A DNA stretch of 64,000 nt, taken from contig NZ_MJAK01000005.1 of the NCBI RefSeq assembly GCF_001742745.1, positions 124,001 to 188,000 of the forward strand, given 5' to 3'. Under the pieces are notes generated by a model that ran no database searches, had not been told where the DNA came from, and saw nothing but the letters and a program-made list of their open reading frames with translations. The position numbers were made by a program, and so were the translations under genes. Positions 50,498-59,772 of this stretch are shown here, piece by piece. Position 1 is the stretch's first letter. Each line of letters starts with the position of its first letter. The stretch comes from Curtobacterium sp. ER1/6. Lineage in GTDB: Bacteria; Actinomycetota; Actinomycetes; Actinomycetales; Microbacteriaceae.

Positions 50498-52345
50498 GTG
50501 GCTCATCTCCTCGGCGCCGAGAACGTGCATCTCGAGTTCCCCACCCGTGTCGTCTTCGACAGCGTCACCCTCGGCCTCGACGAGGGTGACCGCATCGGCG
50601 TCGTCGGCCGGAACGGCGACGGCAAGTCGACCCTGCTCGCGTTGCTGGCCCAGCGCCTCGAACCGGACGCGGGCCGCGTCACGCACCGCCGCGGGCTGAC
50701 CGTCGGGTACCTCGACCAGCGCGACGTCCTGCCCGCGGGCGCGACCGTCGGCAGCATCGTCGTCGGCGAGCTCGAGGAGCACGAGTGGGCCGGCGACCCG
50801 AAGATCCGCGACGTCATCGGCGGGCTCGTGTCGGACATCCCCTGGGACGCCGTCGTCGACGACCTGTCCGGCGGGCAGCGCCGCCGGATCGCACTCGCGA
50901 AGCTGCTCGTCGGTGACTGGGACGTGCTGTTCCTCGACGAGCCAACGAACCACCTCGACGTCGAGGGCATCCAGTGGCTCGCCGACCACATCAACCGCCG
51001 GTGGTCGTCGAACCAGGGCGGCATGGTGGTCGTCACGCACGACCGGTGGTTCCTCGACGCGGTGTCGACCGACACGTGGGAGGTGCACGACGGCGTCGTC
51101 GAGCCCTTCGAGGGCGGCTACGCGGCGTACATCCTGCAGCGCGTCGAGCGTGACCGGCAGGCGGCCACCATCGAGCAGCGCCGCCAGAACCTCGCCCGCA
51201 AGGAGCTCGCCTGGCTCCGCCGCGGCGCACCGGCCCGCACGAGCAAGCCGAAGTTCCGCATCGACGCCGCGAACGCGCTCATCGACGACGTCCCGCCGAT
51301 CCGCGACACCGTCGCGCTGTCGCAGACGGCGACCGCGCGACTGGGCAAGGACGTCGTCGACCTGCTCGACATCGGCGTCTCGTTCGGCGACGCCGTGATC
51401 CTGCGCGACGTCGAGTGGCGCATCGCGCCGGGGGAGCGCACCGGCATCCTCGGCCCGAACGGCGCGGGCAAGTCGACGCTCCTCAACCTGGTGTCCGGCA
51501 AGCTCCAGCCGACGAGCGGCCGCGTCAAGACGGGCAAGACCGTGCAGGTCGCCGTGCTCGACCAGCAGCTCGCCGACCTCGCGCAGTTCGCGGACGACCG
51601 CGTCCGCGAGGTCGTCGCCCGCAAGAAGACGAGCTACGTCGCCGACGGCAAGGAGATGACGCCGTCACAGTTGCTCGAGCGGCTCGGCTTCACGTCGGAG
51701 CAGCTGTCGACGCCCGTCAAGGACCTGTCCGGCGGGCAGAAGCGACGGCTGCAGCTCATGCTCATCCTGCTCGACGAGCCGAACGTGCTCATCCTCGACG
51801 AGCCCACGAACGACCTCGACACCGACATGCTCGCCGCGATGGAGGACCTGCTCGACACCTGGCCGGGCACCCTGCTCGTCGTCTCGCACGACCGGTACCT
51901 GCTCGAGCGCGTCACCGACCAGCAGTACGCCGTGCTCGGCGGGCACCTCCGGCACCTGCCCGGCGGGGTCGACGAGTACATGCGACTGCGTGCGTCGGGT
52001 TCCGTCCCGCAGACGGCTGCTGCGGCTGCCGCCGCGACGGCCGGGAGGCCCGACACCGTCGGCGGGACCGGCTCGGCCGGTCCCGTGGCCGGGTCAACCG
52101 CAGCCCCCGCCTCCTCGCTCTCGGGTGCGGACCGGCGGACGGCCGAGAAGGAGATGTCGGCGCTCGACCGGAAGATCGCGAAGGTCGGCGCGGACCGCAA
52201 GAAGCTGCTCGACGCGTTCGCCGCGCACGACCAGTCCGACTACGCCGGGCTCGGGGCGCTGCAGACGCAGCTCGCCGGGCTCGAGGCCGAGGTCGAGCAG
52301 CTCGAGGAGCGGTGGCTCGAGGTGGCGGAGCTGCTCGGGGTGTAG
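50498..52345 (+). CDS. ABC-F family ATPase
   Basis: A 615-aa protein with two ABC domains and no TMs. First: GRNGDGKST, LSGGQRRRIALAKLL, DEPTNHLD; second: GPNGAGKST, LSGGQKRRLQLMLILLDEPN, DEPTNDLD. The inter-domain linker (QRRQNLARKELAWLRRGAPARTSK) is the ribosome-contacting P-site motif. A C-terminal coiled coil (~520-610) follows an Ala/Gly linker. Related to EttA/Uup. GTG 50498 lies 6 nt after TACCCT. Confidence 0.95.
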   Translation: MAHLLGAENVHLEFPTRVVFDSVTLGLDEGDRIGVVGRNGDGKSTLLALLAQRLEPDAGRVTHRRGLTVGYLDQRDVLPAGATVGSIVVGELEEHEWAGDPKIRDVIGGLVSDIPWDAVVDDLSGGQRRRIALAKLLVGDWDVLFLDEPTNHLDVEGIQWLADHINRRWSSNQGGMVVVTHDRWFLDAVSTDTWEVHDGVVEPFEGGYAAYILQRVERDRQAATIEQRRQNLARKELAWLRRGAPARTSKPKFRIDAANALIDDVPPIRDTVALSQTATARLGKDVVDLLDIGVSFGDAVILRDVEWRIAPGERTGILGPNGAGKSTLLNLVSGKLQPTSGRVKTGKTVQVAVLDQQLADLAQFADDRVREVVARKKTSYVADGKEMTPSQLLERLGFTSEQLSTPVKDLSGGQKRRLQLMLILLDEPNVLILDEPTNDLDTDMLAAMEDLLDTWPGTLLVVSHDRYLLERVTDQQYAVLGGHLRHLPGGVDEYMRLRASGSVPQTAAAAAAATAGRPDTVGGTGSAGPVAGSTAAPASSLSGADRRTAEKEMSALDRKIAKVGADRKKLLDAFAAHDQSDYAGLGALQTQLAGLEAEVEQLEERWLEVAELLGV

Positions 52346-52592
52346 TCGGGCCGGGTCTGGTGGTCGAGCGGCGTGGTCAGGCGCCGTGACCCGGGTCGCC
52401 GGGTCGCCGGGTCGATCCGGGCACACCTCGTCGTTCCGGGCGTACCCGGTCGTCCGTTCCCGCCGGGTACGCCCGAAGCGGCTTGGTACCGCAGGCGTTC
52501 TGGGAAGGAACGAGCCGCGCCTCCTGGAAGAGGAACGAGGTGGCGGAGCGGCTCGGGGCGCCGTCGGCTCCAGCCGCGTGGTCAGGCGCCGT
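52319..52592. repeat. Repeat element flanked by a duplicated ABC-F 3' end
   Basis: GAGGTGGCGGAGC..GCTCGGGG at 52319 recurs at 52537, and CGTGGTCAGGCGCCGT occurs at 52372-52387 and 52577-52592. Between the copies lies a ~150-bp element with a perfect 12-bp GGGCGTACCCGG/CCGGGTACGCCC hairpin (52438-52474) and the tail GCAGGCGTTCTGGGAAGGAACG, related to the repeats at 22370 and 22555. Confidence 0.7.
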
Positions 52593-53145
52593 CGCAGCCG
52601 AACTCGTTCCTCTCGTGGTCATCGCCGACGCCGACTCCGAAGGCCGACCGCTCCACGACCGTGCGGAGTCGGCCGAGGCGGTCCACTTCGGTGACGGTGA
52701 CGCCTCGGACGTACCCGGCCTGCCGATCACGGTCGAGCACCATCCGGCCCGTGACGTCGAGGTGACCCCGCGCCGGGACGACGACTCCGCTGTCGACCGC
52801 CACCGTGCGGCCGTACTCCGGTGGTCGGGTGTCGTCCTCGGTGACGATCAGCCCGGGTGCGTCGGTGGCAGGGTCCGACGCCACTGCGAGGTGCTCGAGT
52901 CGGACGCCGTGGACGGTGGCGACGCGGACGGAGCGGACGCGGACGTCGTGGCCGGAATCGTTGACGAGGTCGGCCATGAACCACGACGCTGCGTCGGTCG
53001 TGCCGTCGGGGTAGGTGCCGCTCACGCAGGCACCCGAGAACTCTGCCGAGAGACCCGCGCTGGGCGAGGTCTCGACCACGAGCCCCGCGGCGAGGACCAG
53101 TGCCCCGATGACGCTCGCTCCGACGATGGCCCGCCCCTTGTCCAT
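52582..53145 (-). CDS. Secreted or anchored hypothetical protein
   Basis: A 187-aa protein with an N-terminal signal/anchor (about 6-28) and an extracellular beta-rich domain with Cys at about 39 and 184. ATG 53145 lies 6 nt after -10 TACGTT (complement 53152-53157). Unknown family. Confidence 0.65.
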   Translation of the reverse strand: MDKGRAIVGASVIGALVLAAGLVVETSPSAGLSAEFSGACVSGTYPDGTTDAASWFMADLVNDSGHDVRVRSVRVATVHGVRLEHLAVASDPATDAPGLIVTEDDTRPPEYGRTVAVDSGVVVPARGHLDVTGRMVLDRDRQAGYVRGVTVTEVDRLGRLRTVVERSAFGVGVGDDHERNEFGCDGA

Positions 53146-53163
53146 GCCGCAAACGTAGGGGAG

Positions 53164-53661
53164 TCAGTGCCCGCCGCGCGCCCCCTCTTCGCGTGCGGTG
53201 GTCGGCACATCCGCGGCGGTGTCGTGGTCGGGCCGCACCTCGGCCGGATCCCCCTCGCCGGGGTTCGCCACGACCTCCCACAGGTGGCCGTCCGGGTCCT
53301 GGAAGAAGCCGGACCACATGCCCCACGGGCGCGTGTACGGCTCGGCCGACATCGTCGCGCCGGCTGCGCGTGCGCGGTCGAGGAACGCCTGCGCTGCCGC
53401 CTGCGACGGCTCGAAGTGCCCGATCGTCGTGCTCGGCGCGGTCGCCAGGTCGACGCCGGAGTCCTTCCGCATGTCCTCGCGGCCGTACACGCTGACGATC
53501 AGGCCGTCGTCGAGGGTGAACATCGCGGTGGTGCCGCCCGCCGCGGTCTCGGTCGCGGGGTACTCGGTGCCGATGATCCCGCTGCCCTCGATGCCGAGCA
53601 GGGCGCGGTAGAAGGCTGCCGATCGTCCGACGTCGGCCACGGCGAGGGTGATCGCGTGCAT
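53164..53661 (-). CDS. VOC-family (glyoxalase-like) protein
   Basis: A 165-aa vicinal-oxygen-chelate protein: MHAITLAVADVGRSAAFYRALLG and GFFQDPDGHLWEVV. Metal ligands His2 and Glu in WEVV are in place. ATG 53661 follows TAGCGT by 7 nt. May act in resistance or detoxification; the adjacent MarR gene hints at regulation. Confidence 0.85.
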   Translation of the reverse strand: MHAITLAVADVGRSAAFYRALLGIEGSGIIGTEYPATETAAGGTTAMFTLDDGLIVSVYGREDMRKDSGVDLATAPSTTIGHFEPSQAAAQAFLDRARAAGATMSAEPYTRPWGMWSGFFQDPDGHLWEVVANPGEGDPAEVRPDHDTAADVPTTAREEGARGGH

Positions 53662-53691
53662 GCCGCGCACGCTACGCCGGGCCGGCGACCC

Positions 53692-54186
53692 TCAGTCGCC
53701 GAGACCGAGGATGAGACGACGGAGCAGCGCGGCGAGCTGGCCCTGCTCGTCGTCGGACACCCCGGTCAGGATCGCCCGCTCGGCGCTGAGCAGGTCGGCG
53801 ATCGCCGCGTCGACGGCCGCGCGCCCGCTCGCCGTCAGCGACACGAGGATGCCGCGGCCGTCCCGCGGGTCGGTCCGGCGGCTGACGAGTCCGCGTGACG
53901 CCAGTCGGTCCACCCGGTTCGTCATGGTGCCGCTCGACACCAGGGTCTGCTGCAGCAGCGTCTTCGGGCTGAGCTCGTACGGCTCGCCCGCACGCCGGAG
54001 CGCCGACAGGACGTCGAACTCCCACGGTTCGACGTCGCTGGCGTCGAACGCGGCCCGGCGGGCCCGGTCGAGGTGCCGTGCGAGGCGGTCGACGCGCGAC
54101 AGGACCTCGAGCGGACCGAAGTCCAGGTCGCCGCGCTCCCGGCCCCACGCCGTGACGATCCGGTCGACCTCGTCCTGCTGCGGCAT
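53692..54186 (-). CDS. MarR-family transcriptional regulator
   Basis: A 164-aa winged-helix protein: PKTLLQQTLVSSGTMTNRVDRLASRGLVSRRTDPRDGRGILVSLT. ATG 54186 is 6 nt after CAAGAT, with GGAGGG between, so it may be leaderless or SD-led. Upstream of and codirectional with the VOC gene. Confidence 0.88.
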   Translation of the reverse strand: MPQQDEVDRIVTAWGRERGDLDFGPLEVLSRVDRLARHLDRARRAAFDASDVEPWEFDVLSALRRAGEPYELSPKTLLQQTLVSSGTMTNRVDRLASRGLVSRRTDPRDGRGILVSLTASGRAAVDAAIADLLSAERAILTGVSDDEQGQLAALLRRLILGLGD

Positions 54187-54241
54187 CCCTCCATCTTGGC
54201 CGATGCGGTGCCGCGCGGCCAGCCTCGGATGGTCCCGAGGA

Positions 54242-55306
54242 TCAATGCGTCGTGCGCAGCGCAGAGCGTACGAGCGAAGCTCCATCCGCGAGCAGGCGTC
54301 GGCAGTCATCGCGGGTCAGGTGCCGCAGCGCTCCTCCGGAAGCGTGCTCGAGCGAGCCAACGTCCCACAGCCGAACGTCGACCGCACGGCTGAGGACTAG
54401 GTCGAGCGCGACCCGCATGGGCTGCGGCAACATGGGGTGGCGGAGAGCGGTAGTCCGGGAGTAGGCGCGATTGAACGCAAGGCCGCGTTCGTCGATCACC
54501 CGGTCCTCGCCTCCAGCCAGAGCGAGGAGCAGTGCGTCAACGGTCTCAAGCAATTCAGCCTTCGCCTCTGACACTCGTCGATGTGTGCTCCAGAGGCTCC
54601 TCACCAGGGCGGTGGCCCCGGCGAGGACGACCGTCGCGAAGACCGCCGTCGTTCCGAGACCCGCTTCCGCTGCGACGAAGATCGCCGCCGCTCCGTACGC
54701 GACCGCGACGAGACTGGTCACGAGCACGGGGAACAGGACGCTCCCACGTCTGAAACTCACGACGCCGGAGTACTCGGGCGCTCTTGACTGTGCAGTCGTG
54801 AACACCATTGCGAGCGACATGAACGCGAGCAACGTGCTGATCGCGACGGTGGTGGGTGCGGACGGAGCTTCGTCTCCAAACCAGAAGCGTTGAGGTCCAC
54901 CCGGGACCACCGCCGCGAGCGTCCAGGCGCCGAACACGCCGAAGAAGACCGCCAGGACACCGCTCGACCAGAAGAACAAGACAAGGATGCCGTCGAGAAC
55001 CGAGAGCGTTCGTCGCCACTGGGCAGCCGGAACACCGGCGACCGCGCAGTAGGAACCCAACACGACGAGCACCGCAGTGACCGGAACGGTCAACAGGCTT
55101 GCGAGGGAGGGCGTCGTCAGCGCCGTCGAGAGGAGCGCGATGGACACCACCACCTCGGCCACGCCGACCACGGCGGCGGCGGTGCGAACCACCTGAGGGT
55201 GGTTCGGCCGACGAGCGCGATCTGGTGTCACGACCAGGTCGACGACCTGCGGGAAGGTGGGTACAGGTCTATGCGAGGACGGCCGTCGCCCCGAGACGGT
55301 GAACAT
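54242..55306 (-). CDS. Six-TM hypothetical membrane protein
   Basis: A 354-aa protein with about seven TMs in residues 35-260 and a C-terminal cytoplasmic domain rich in Leu and Arg. ATG 55306 follows TACAGT (complement 55313-55318) by 6 nt. No family recognised. It is somewhat less GC-rich than its neighbours to the left. Confidence 0.7.
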   Translation of the reverse strand: MFTVSGRRPSSHRPVPTFPQVVDLVVTPDRARRPNHPQVVRTAAAVVGVAEVVVSIALLSTALTTPSLASLLTVPVTAVLVVLGSYCAVAGVPAAQWRRTLSVLDGILVLFFWSSGVLAVFFGVFGAWTLAAVVPGGPQRFWFGDEAPSAPTTVAISTLLAFMSLAMVFTTAQSRAPEYSGVVSFRRGSVLFPVLVTSLVAVAYGAAAIFVAAEAGLGTTAVFATVVLAGATALVRSLWSTHRRVSEAKAELLETVDALLLALAGGEDRVIDERGLAFNRAYSRTTALRHPMLPQPMRVALDLVLSRAVDVRLWDVGSLEHASGGALRHLTRDDCRRLLADGASLVRSALRTTH

Positions 55307-55378
55307 GCCGGAACTGTACGAGGCGCGACTGAAAGGGCCGGGCATGGGAGGATGGAGGGGCATCCCATCGGGGTGCGT

Positions 55379-55450
55379 TCCGCCTTGGTGTAACGGCAGC
55401 ACGACGGCCTTTGGTGCCGTTAGGTCCGGGTTCGAATCCTGGAGGCGGAG
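55379..55450 (+). tRNA. tRNA-Gln (anticodon TTG)
   Basis: 72 nt. Acceptor TCCGCCT/AGGCGGA, anticodon stem ACGGC/GCCGT with loop CTTTGGT (anticodon 55411-55413), T-loop TTCGAAT, discriminator G. CCA is not encoded. It marks the left edge of an AT-richer region, a common integration site. Confidence 0.95.
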
Positions 55451-55783
55451 CGGTCGTCGGTCCTCCTCGACCCTGACCTCCTCGACTGAGCCTGTCGGTA
55501 GCGACGTCCGCTTGCGGTGACCGTGTGGCCGCTGTTGGATAGCCGCGCCGAGGCCTTCGAAGCGCCGCTCACTGGTGAGCGGCGCTTCGTCATTCCGGCG
55601 ACGTGTTACGCGCCGATCCTGGTTTCTCCCAGCTGAGAGGGCAAGATCGGCGGGAGGAGATGCCCGCTCTCCTGATGATCTCCCAACTGCTGCGCCGAAC
55701 TCGGTCCTAAGGCCGGCGAGCCCGACGAGGGATCGGCAGCTCGCGGTGTCCCCGCGTTAAGCGCACTCAGTTGAAGCATCCGG
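55451..55783. other. Post-tRNA spacer
   Basis: Contains one strong hairpin (below) and no convincing gene. No copy of the tRNA 3' end as an att site was seen here. Confidence 0.6.
55558..55589. terminator. Strong hairpin after tRNA-Gln
   Basis: CGAAGCGCCGCTCA (55558-55571) pairs perfectly with TGAGCGGCGCTTCG (55576-55589) around a CTGG loop. It could end the tRNA transcript or the last chromosomal unit before the island. Confidence 0.75.
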
Positions 55784-56104
55784 ATGACCGACACCACGAA
55801 TCAACCCGCGCCCGGAAGGTCGCTGCCCATCGCCCTGACGCAGCATTTTGCCGACATGCTGTGGCACACCGGCACCACGAGCGCTCACATCCTCGGGGAG
55901 CAGCGAGATCGCTTCGAGAGCGACCCCGCCCTGCCCGACCCAGACGATCCGATGTTCGCCGAGGGGTATCTGCGTTGGTGCCGCACCGCCGCCGACGCGG
56001 TCCTCCTCCTCGCTCACGAGCGCGCTGCTGGTCACTCCGCGACCATGCTCTGGGGCCTCGACGAAGACGAGCGCGTTGTCCTCAGCACCCGCCTCCACGA
56101 GTAG
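55784..56104 (+). CDS. Hypothetical protein at the island edge
   Basis: A 106-aa acidic protein, TDTTNQPAPGRSLPIALTQHFADMLWHTG, then LRWCRTAADAVLLLAHERAAGH, largely helical. No family recognised. Confidence 0.55.
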   Translation: MTDTTNQPAPGRSLPIALTQHFADMLWHTGTTSAHILGEQRDRFESDPALPDPDDPMFAEGYLRWCRTAADAVLLLAHERAAGHSATMLWGLDEDERVVLSTRLHE

Positions 56105-56439
56105 CCGCAAACGACGGACTGGGAAAGGCTGCGCTTCGAACCGTCACACGCGCTTGATGAACCCGATCGTCTGCGTGGGCTCGCCGGATCCCGTGCCTGC
56201 GGCCACTATCCGGTTGACCGAATTAGCGTTATCGGCGGGAAATCGCGCCCTTGAGTCAGTACGAAACGTAGGCCGAACTGCGAAGGGTGGACGGTTCGAA
56301 ACCTCTGAAACTTTCGGGCCCAGGGCCACCGCCTCCAGCCATGCCTCGTGTCTCACGAACTTAAGTGAGACCTCCTACGGAGTGCGCAGGGACCAAGCCG
56401 AAGGCGCACTGGACCTATCTCGGCGTCGAGTGGACTGCA
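56105..56439. other. Non-coding stretch downstream of the ABC-3C operon
   Basis: AT-richer than neighbours. A minus-strand 70-codon frame (56144-56356) has no RBS or homology. The stem GTCTCAC/GTGAGAC at 56350-56371 may end the operon transcript. Confidence 0.5.
56350..56371. terminator. Candidate terminator of the ABC-3C operon
   Basis: GTCTCAC-gaacttaa-GTGAGAC, 7-bp stem, 69 bp after the ATPase stop on the minus strand. Confidence 0.45.
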
Positions 56440-58278
56440 TTAACCGACCGACTTTACGCCGCCTCCACTTCGGGGAAAGAATCCGAAGCGTCCGTTGATG
56501 TTTGCAGTGAAGGCGACATCTCCGGATTCCTCTTGCAGTTTACTCTCTGCCTCGACGTTTTCCATGATGATTACTTGCCCCTCAAAGCTTTCCTGGAGAT
56601 CCCGATACATTTTGCTCGCAACTGACTCTATGGCCTGAAACGGCCAGCCGATGAAATCTGGTGCCCGATATGTGATCAGTGGTGAATCAAGCACGATGAA
56701 TCCTGGATGAGGCAGGTCCCGCGCGAGACAGTAGTCCGCCAAGCCGATTGTGAAAGCAGCCTGCAAGATTGAGCGGACCCCCTTACCGTGATCCGATCTG
56801 AACTGGCCGTTCGCCCAGACATCCTGGGTGTTGCGGTCGAAACGTGCATCGAGAGCTTCGTAGCCCCACTTACGCAGACGCTGTGCGATTGCTGTTGAAA
56901 ATTCATCAGCGATTTTGGCTGGCAGTGCGTTCGCCCTCGCCGCGACTTCGGCGACATCCTCCTCTAAGAGGCGGGACCGGAGCGACACCAACTCGGAGTG
57001 CTGTTGCCATTCCCTCAGACCTGACTCTGCGCGAGTCTTCCTGTCGAGCAACCTTCTCAACTCATCGCGTCTGATGCGTCCGCGGTTAGAGAGGTCGCGA
57101 AGCGCAGCTTGCGTGACTGCAATACTCTGCCGTGCACGATCGCCGATCGCTCGAGCATCGAGAACTTGGGCATCGAGTTCTTGGAACGTAGGTTGAAGGT
57201 CAGCAAGGTTGGCTCTCACTCTCGCTTGCTCTGCTTCCACCGAGACTTGCAAGTGCTCAGGGTCGATGTCGAAGTCGTCTCTGTGTTGATGCTCTGGAGC
57301 GGCGCCACAAAGCGGACAATCGCCGGATGAGAAGTAATCGAGGAGTGATCCGCCCTCGAGGATTGCTTCGAGACGCCGTAAGTCAAGTGCATACTGAGCT
57401 TGCAGTAGTTCGAAACGCGCTTTGAGAGTGGATGCTTCTTCGAGCCGTAGACGCATGATACGAACGCGACGCTCGTCTCGACTGACCTGTTCAGATCCTC
57501 GGCGAATCTCGACGAGACGCTGCTGATCTTCGCTCTCGCTGACATCAATTGCTCGCTGAATTCGTCCGAGCTGAGCCTCGAGCTCCTGACGATCGGGGAT
57601 GCCATGCAGGCCCTCCTCAGTGCGAGCTATCAATCGGTCTACGACCTCGACGCGAGCATTGCGCAATCTGCCCGCGTCCCGTGGTGCGGCAACGGCGACT
57701 AGATCGGAGTCGTCATCCCCTTCAAGAAGCAACTTGAGAGCTGCTGTTTCTTTCGTCTTGGTAGTGTATTGGCCGGTTTGAGCTGGAGCCTCTCGCGCCT
57801 GCATTTTGGTCTCGTTGATAACTGTGAGATGCACTAAGTCTCTGAAACTCAATGCGACAGTCTCGTTTCGAGCGTTCTTCTTAAGACGGGCCCCCTCGAG
57901 CCCGCAGGCTTCGAGCAACCAGGCTGACACGTTCTCGGAGTCTGGACCGTGCTTGGCGCGTAACTCGTCGCCTGGCTTGGAAGGGACCGCCTTATGCAAT
58001 CCGCTATAGCGGGTGAAGCCGCCGCCGTTGAGGCGGCGTGCCAATGTAAAAGGTTCCCCCTGTACATCGAGACCCAATAGAAGATGTGTGTAGTTTCCAA
58101 GCTCCGGAGGCTGCGGGAGCTTTGATGCACCGAGCATGTAATCAATAGCGCTTACAATAAATGATTTGCCGGTATCTGAGGGGCCGTGAATCAGCGTGAG
58201 TCCGTCTACGAAATCCACCGAAGCAGCCTGTCCATTAGAATGCCACGCGGTGAGGTGCCGAAGTTCAATCCGAGTCAT
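56440..58278 (-). CDS. ABC-3C system Rad50-like ATPase
   Basis: A 612-aa SMC-type ATPase. Walker A HGPSDTGKSF at residues 31-40; two coiled-coil arms; zinc hook DCPLCG (Cys321, Cys324); a signature-like GKGVRSILQAAFTIGLADYCL; Walker B FIVLDSPL. This order, size and the DSPL acid are typical of the ATPase of ABC three-component systems. ATG 58278 overlaps the middle-component stop by 14 nt. Probably drives DNA-dependent activation of the effector. AT-richer than the chromosome. Confidence 0.85.
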   Translation of the reverse strand: MTRIELRHLTAWHSNGQAASVDFVDGLTLIHGPSDTGKSFIVSAIDYMLGASKLPQPPELGNYTHLLLGLDVQGEPFTLARRLNGGGFTRYSGLHKAVPSKPGDELRAKHGPDSENVSAWLLEACGLEGARLKKNARNETVALSFRDLVHLTVINETKMQAREAPAQTGQYTTKTKETAALKLLLEGDDDSDLVAVAAPRDAGRLRNARVEVVDRLIARTEEGLHGIPDRQELEAQLGRIQRAIDVSESEDQQRLVEIRRGSEQVSRDERRVRIMRLRLEEASTLKARFELLQAQYALDLRRLEAILEGGSLLDYFSSGDCPLCGAAPEHQHRDDFDIDPEHLQVSVEAEQARVRANLADLQPTFQELDAQVLDARAIGDRARQSIAVTQAALRDLSNRGRIRRDELRRLLDRKTRAESGLREWQQHSELVSLRSRLLEEDVAEVAARANALPAKIADEFSTAIAQRLRKWGYEALDARFDRNTQDVWANGQFRSDHGKGVRSILQAAFTIGLADYCLARDLPHPGFIVLDSPLITYRAPDFIGWPFQAIESVASKMYRDLQESFEGQVIIMENVEAESKLQEESGDVAFTANINGRFGFFPRSGGGVKSVG

Positions 58279-58729
58279 CGATGGATCCTTCAATTGTAGA
58301 CCAGGTTGAGACTATGTCGCGGAGAGTGGCGCTGGTTCGCTCTGGAGTAGATATGAATTCGCCATCTCTCACCCAGTCCGCGCGGACGCGGTAATCTCTG
58401 AGGTAGCTGGCCCGAAGCGAAGCAACGACCGACCTGGTATTCAATCCGGCCATAACTTGAATGGAGTCGGCCGCAGGATGAAGCTGCGCCAACCCTCGGT
58501 GCGCGAGTAGTTCAACGGCTGTTCGAACCTGAGCCCGACGGGCGCCGAGGTCCGCCGCGCGTAACGGCAGGGCGGGGTGCAGCGATTCCGGTCCGTCGAA
58601 ATCGGCCGAGTGCATGCATAAGTGATCGAAAACCATCAAATCGTCGATTGAATGGCGCTCCGGTTGCAGAACGTCCAAAGCCACCATGACGCGCAGGCTC
58701 GCTTCGAGGCCCGTCCCCAAAAGCCTCAA
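58265..58729 (-). CDS. ABC-3C system middle component
   Basis: A 154-aa helical protein: MVALDVLQPERHSIDDLMVFDHLCMHSADF, PLRAADLGARRAQVRTAVELLAHRGLAQL, then SVVASLRASYLRDYRVRADWV. The D-x-x-x-x-FDHLCMHS and small winged-helix-like second half match middle components that bridge ATPase and effector. TTG start overlaps the effector stop (TTGA). Confidence 0.8.
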   Translation of the reverse strand: MRLLGTGLEASLRVMVALDVLQPERHSIDDLMVFDHLCMHSADFDGPESLHPALPLRAADLGARRAQVRTAVELLAHRGLAQLHPAADSIQVMAGLNTRSVVASLRASYLRDYRVRADWVRDGEFISTPERTSATLRDIVSTWSTIEGSIDDSD

Positions 58730-59772
58730 TGCTCAACCCACCAGAGCTGGTCCTCATTTGCTAGCTGATGGCAGGCTCCCTTTATGTCGTCTTGTTCAGC
58801 CCTCGTGTGGAGAAGATGACTCGTAAGATTGAGCTGCCCTGCGGTGGTTAGGACTCCAGTGAGCCGTTGCCGCCCGCTCTGATTGGGCAGGGCAAACACG
58901 TCATAAACGCCATCATAGATGTCACTTCTGAAAGCTTCATAAACACCCTCTGGCACGCTGTCGCGAGCGTACGATTGCAGTTCTTCTGCTTTGAAGAAAC
59001 GTACTCGATGCTTCTGTAGGTCGGTGCGAGTCCGTTTGTCCATTTCTGCTTCTGAGAGGGTGTCTATTTCAGGGAATTGCTCGCGGTACACGTCGAGAAG
59101 TTTGGTGAGGTACGGCATCTCGTGGTCACCGAAAGTGGTCGGTGGAGGCGTGACAGCGGAACGTGCCGGTAGCGCGGTTCCAAATCGGAAGCTGTGCCAA
59201 CGAGTCCTAGCATGCTCATCGAGAATTTCCAGCAGGTTTGCGGAAGTGAAGCGGTCAAAAAGGTCCTTCGAGGCAAGCGCAACAATCGCGTCGTAGTCTG
59301 CATCTTTCTGCCAGTGCTTGGCAAGATCGTCCAGGAACCGGGCTCGCATCCGCTCCGGACTGTTCAGGGTGTTCTCTAGGTCTGTAGAGACTCCCTTCGG
59401 TGCAACAATGACGTACTTGCTCGGAAAGGTGTAATCGCCACGAGCGCTATGCCTGAACACTTTTAAGAGTTCCGGCATTATCCCGGACCAATTCACCGCA
59501 TTCTCGTAATGCTTGCATTGGTAGCAGTCCCAGTCGCCGTCAAGTCCTTGGGTAGTTCGAAGATGAGCGATATCGATCCCGCGGTCTCCGGCGCCTCCCA
59601 AGCGTTTGACCTCGGCGAACAATGCGTGACGAGCCGTGACCCACTCGAAGATGAACTGTTCCCATTCTGACGGTGGGTAGAACATGATGAGTTGAACCGG
59701 CGAAAGGATTTGATGGCCACCGCCCACCTTCCTTTCGGGGCTTGACGGCGCATCCACCTCGACTAGCTCCAT
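58726..59772 (-). CDS. ABC-3C system effector with PD-(D/E)xK-like nuclease domain
   Basis: A 348-aa protein. Residues 33-90 hold SEWEQFIFEWV, GDRGIDIAHL (Asp63, Asp67) and CYQCKHY (Gln85, Lys87), the core of a Mrr/REase-like nuclease; the rest matches the C-terminal region of ABC-3C effectors, ending GACHQLANEDQLWWVEH. ATG 59772 is chosen for GAGGGG upstream. First gene of the operon; TAGCCT (complement near 59800) is its likely -10. Confidence 0.82.
   Translation of the reverse strand: MELVEVDAPSSPERKVGGGHQILSPVQLIMFYPPSEWEQFIFEWVTARHALFAEVKRLGGAGDRGIDIAHLRTTQGLDGDWDCYQCKHYENAVNWSGIMPELLKVFRHSARGDYTFPSKYVIVAPKGVSTDLENTLNSPERMRARFLDDLAKHWQKDADYDAIVALASKDLFDRFTSANLLEILDEHARTRWHSFRFGTALPARSAVTPPPTTFGDHEMPYLTKLLDVYREQFPEIDTLSEAEMDKRTRTDLQKHRVRFFKAEELQSYARDSVPEGVYEAFRSDIYDGVYDVFALPNQSGRQRLTGVLTTAGQLNLTSHLLHTRAEQDDIKGACHQLANEDQLWWVEH

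Noticed and set aside
56365-56625. 86-codon plus-strand frame near the ABC-3C ATPase end
   Set aside because: Most of it lies antisense to the ATPase's C-terminal coding region and it has no start signal.
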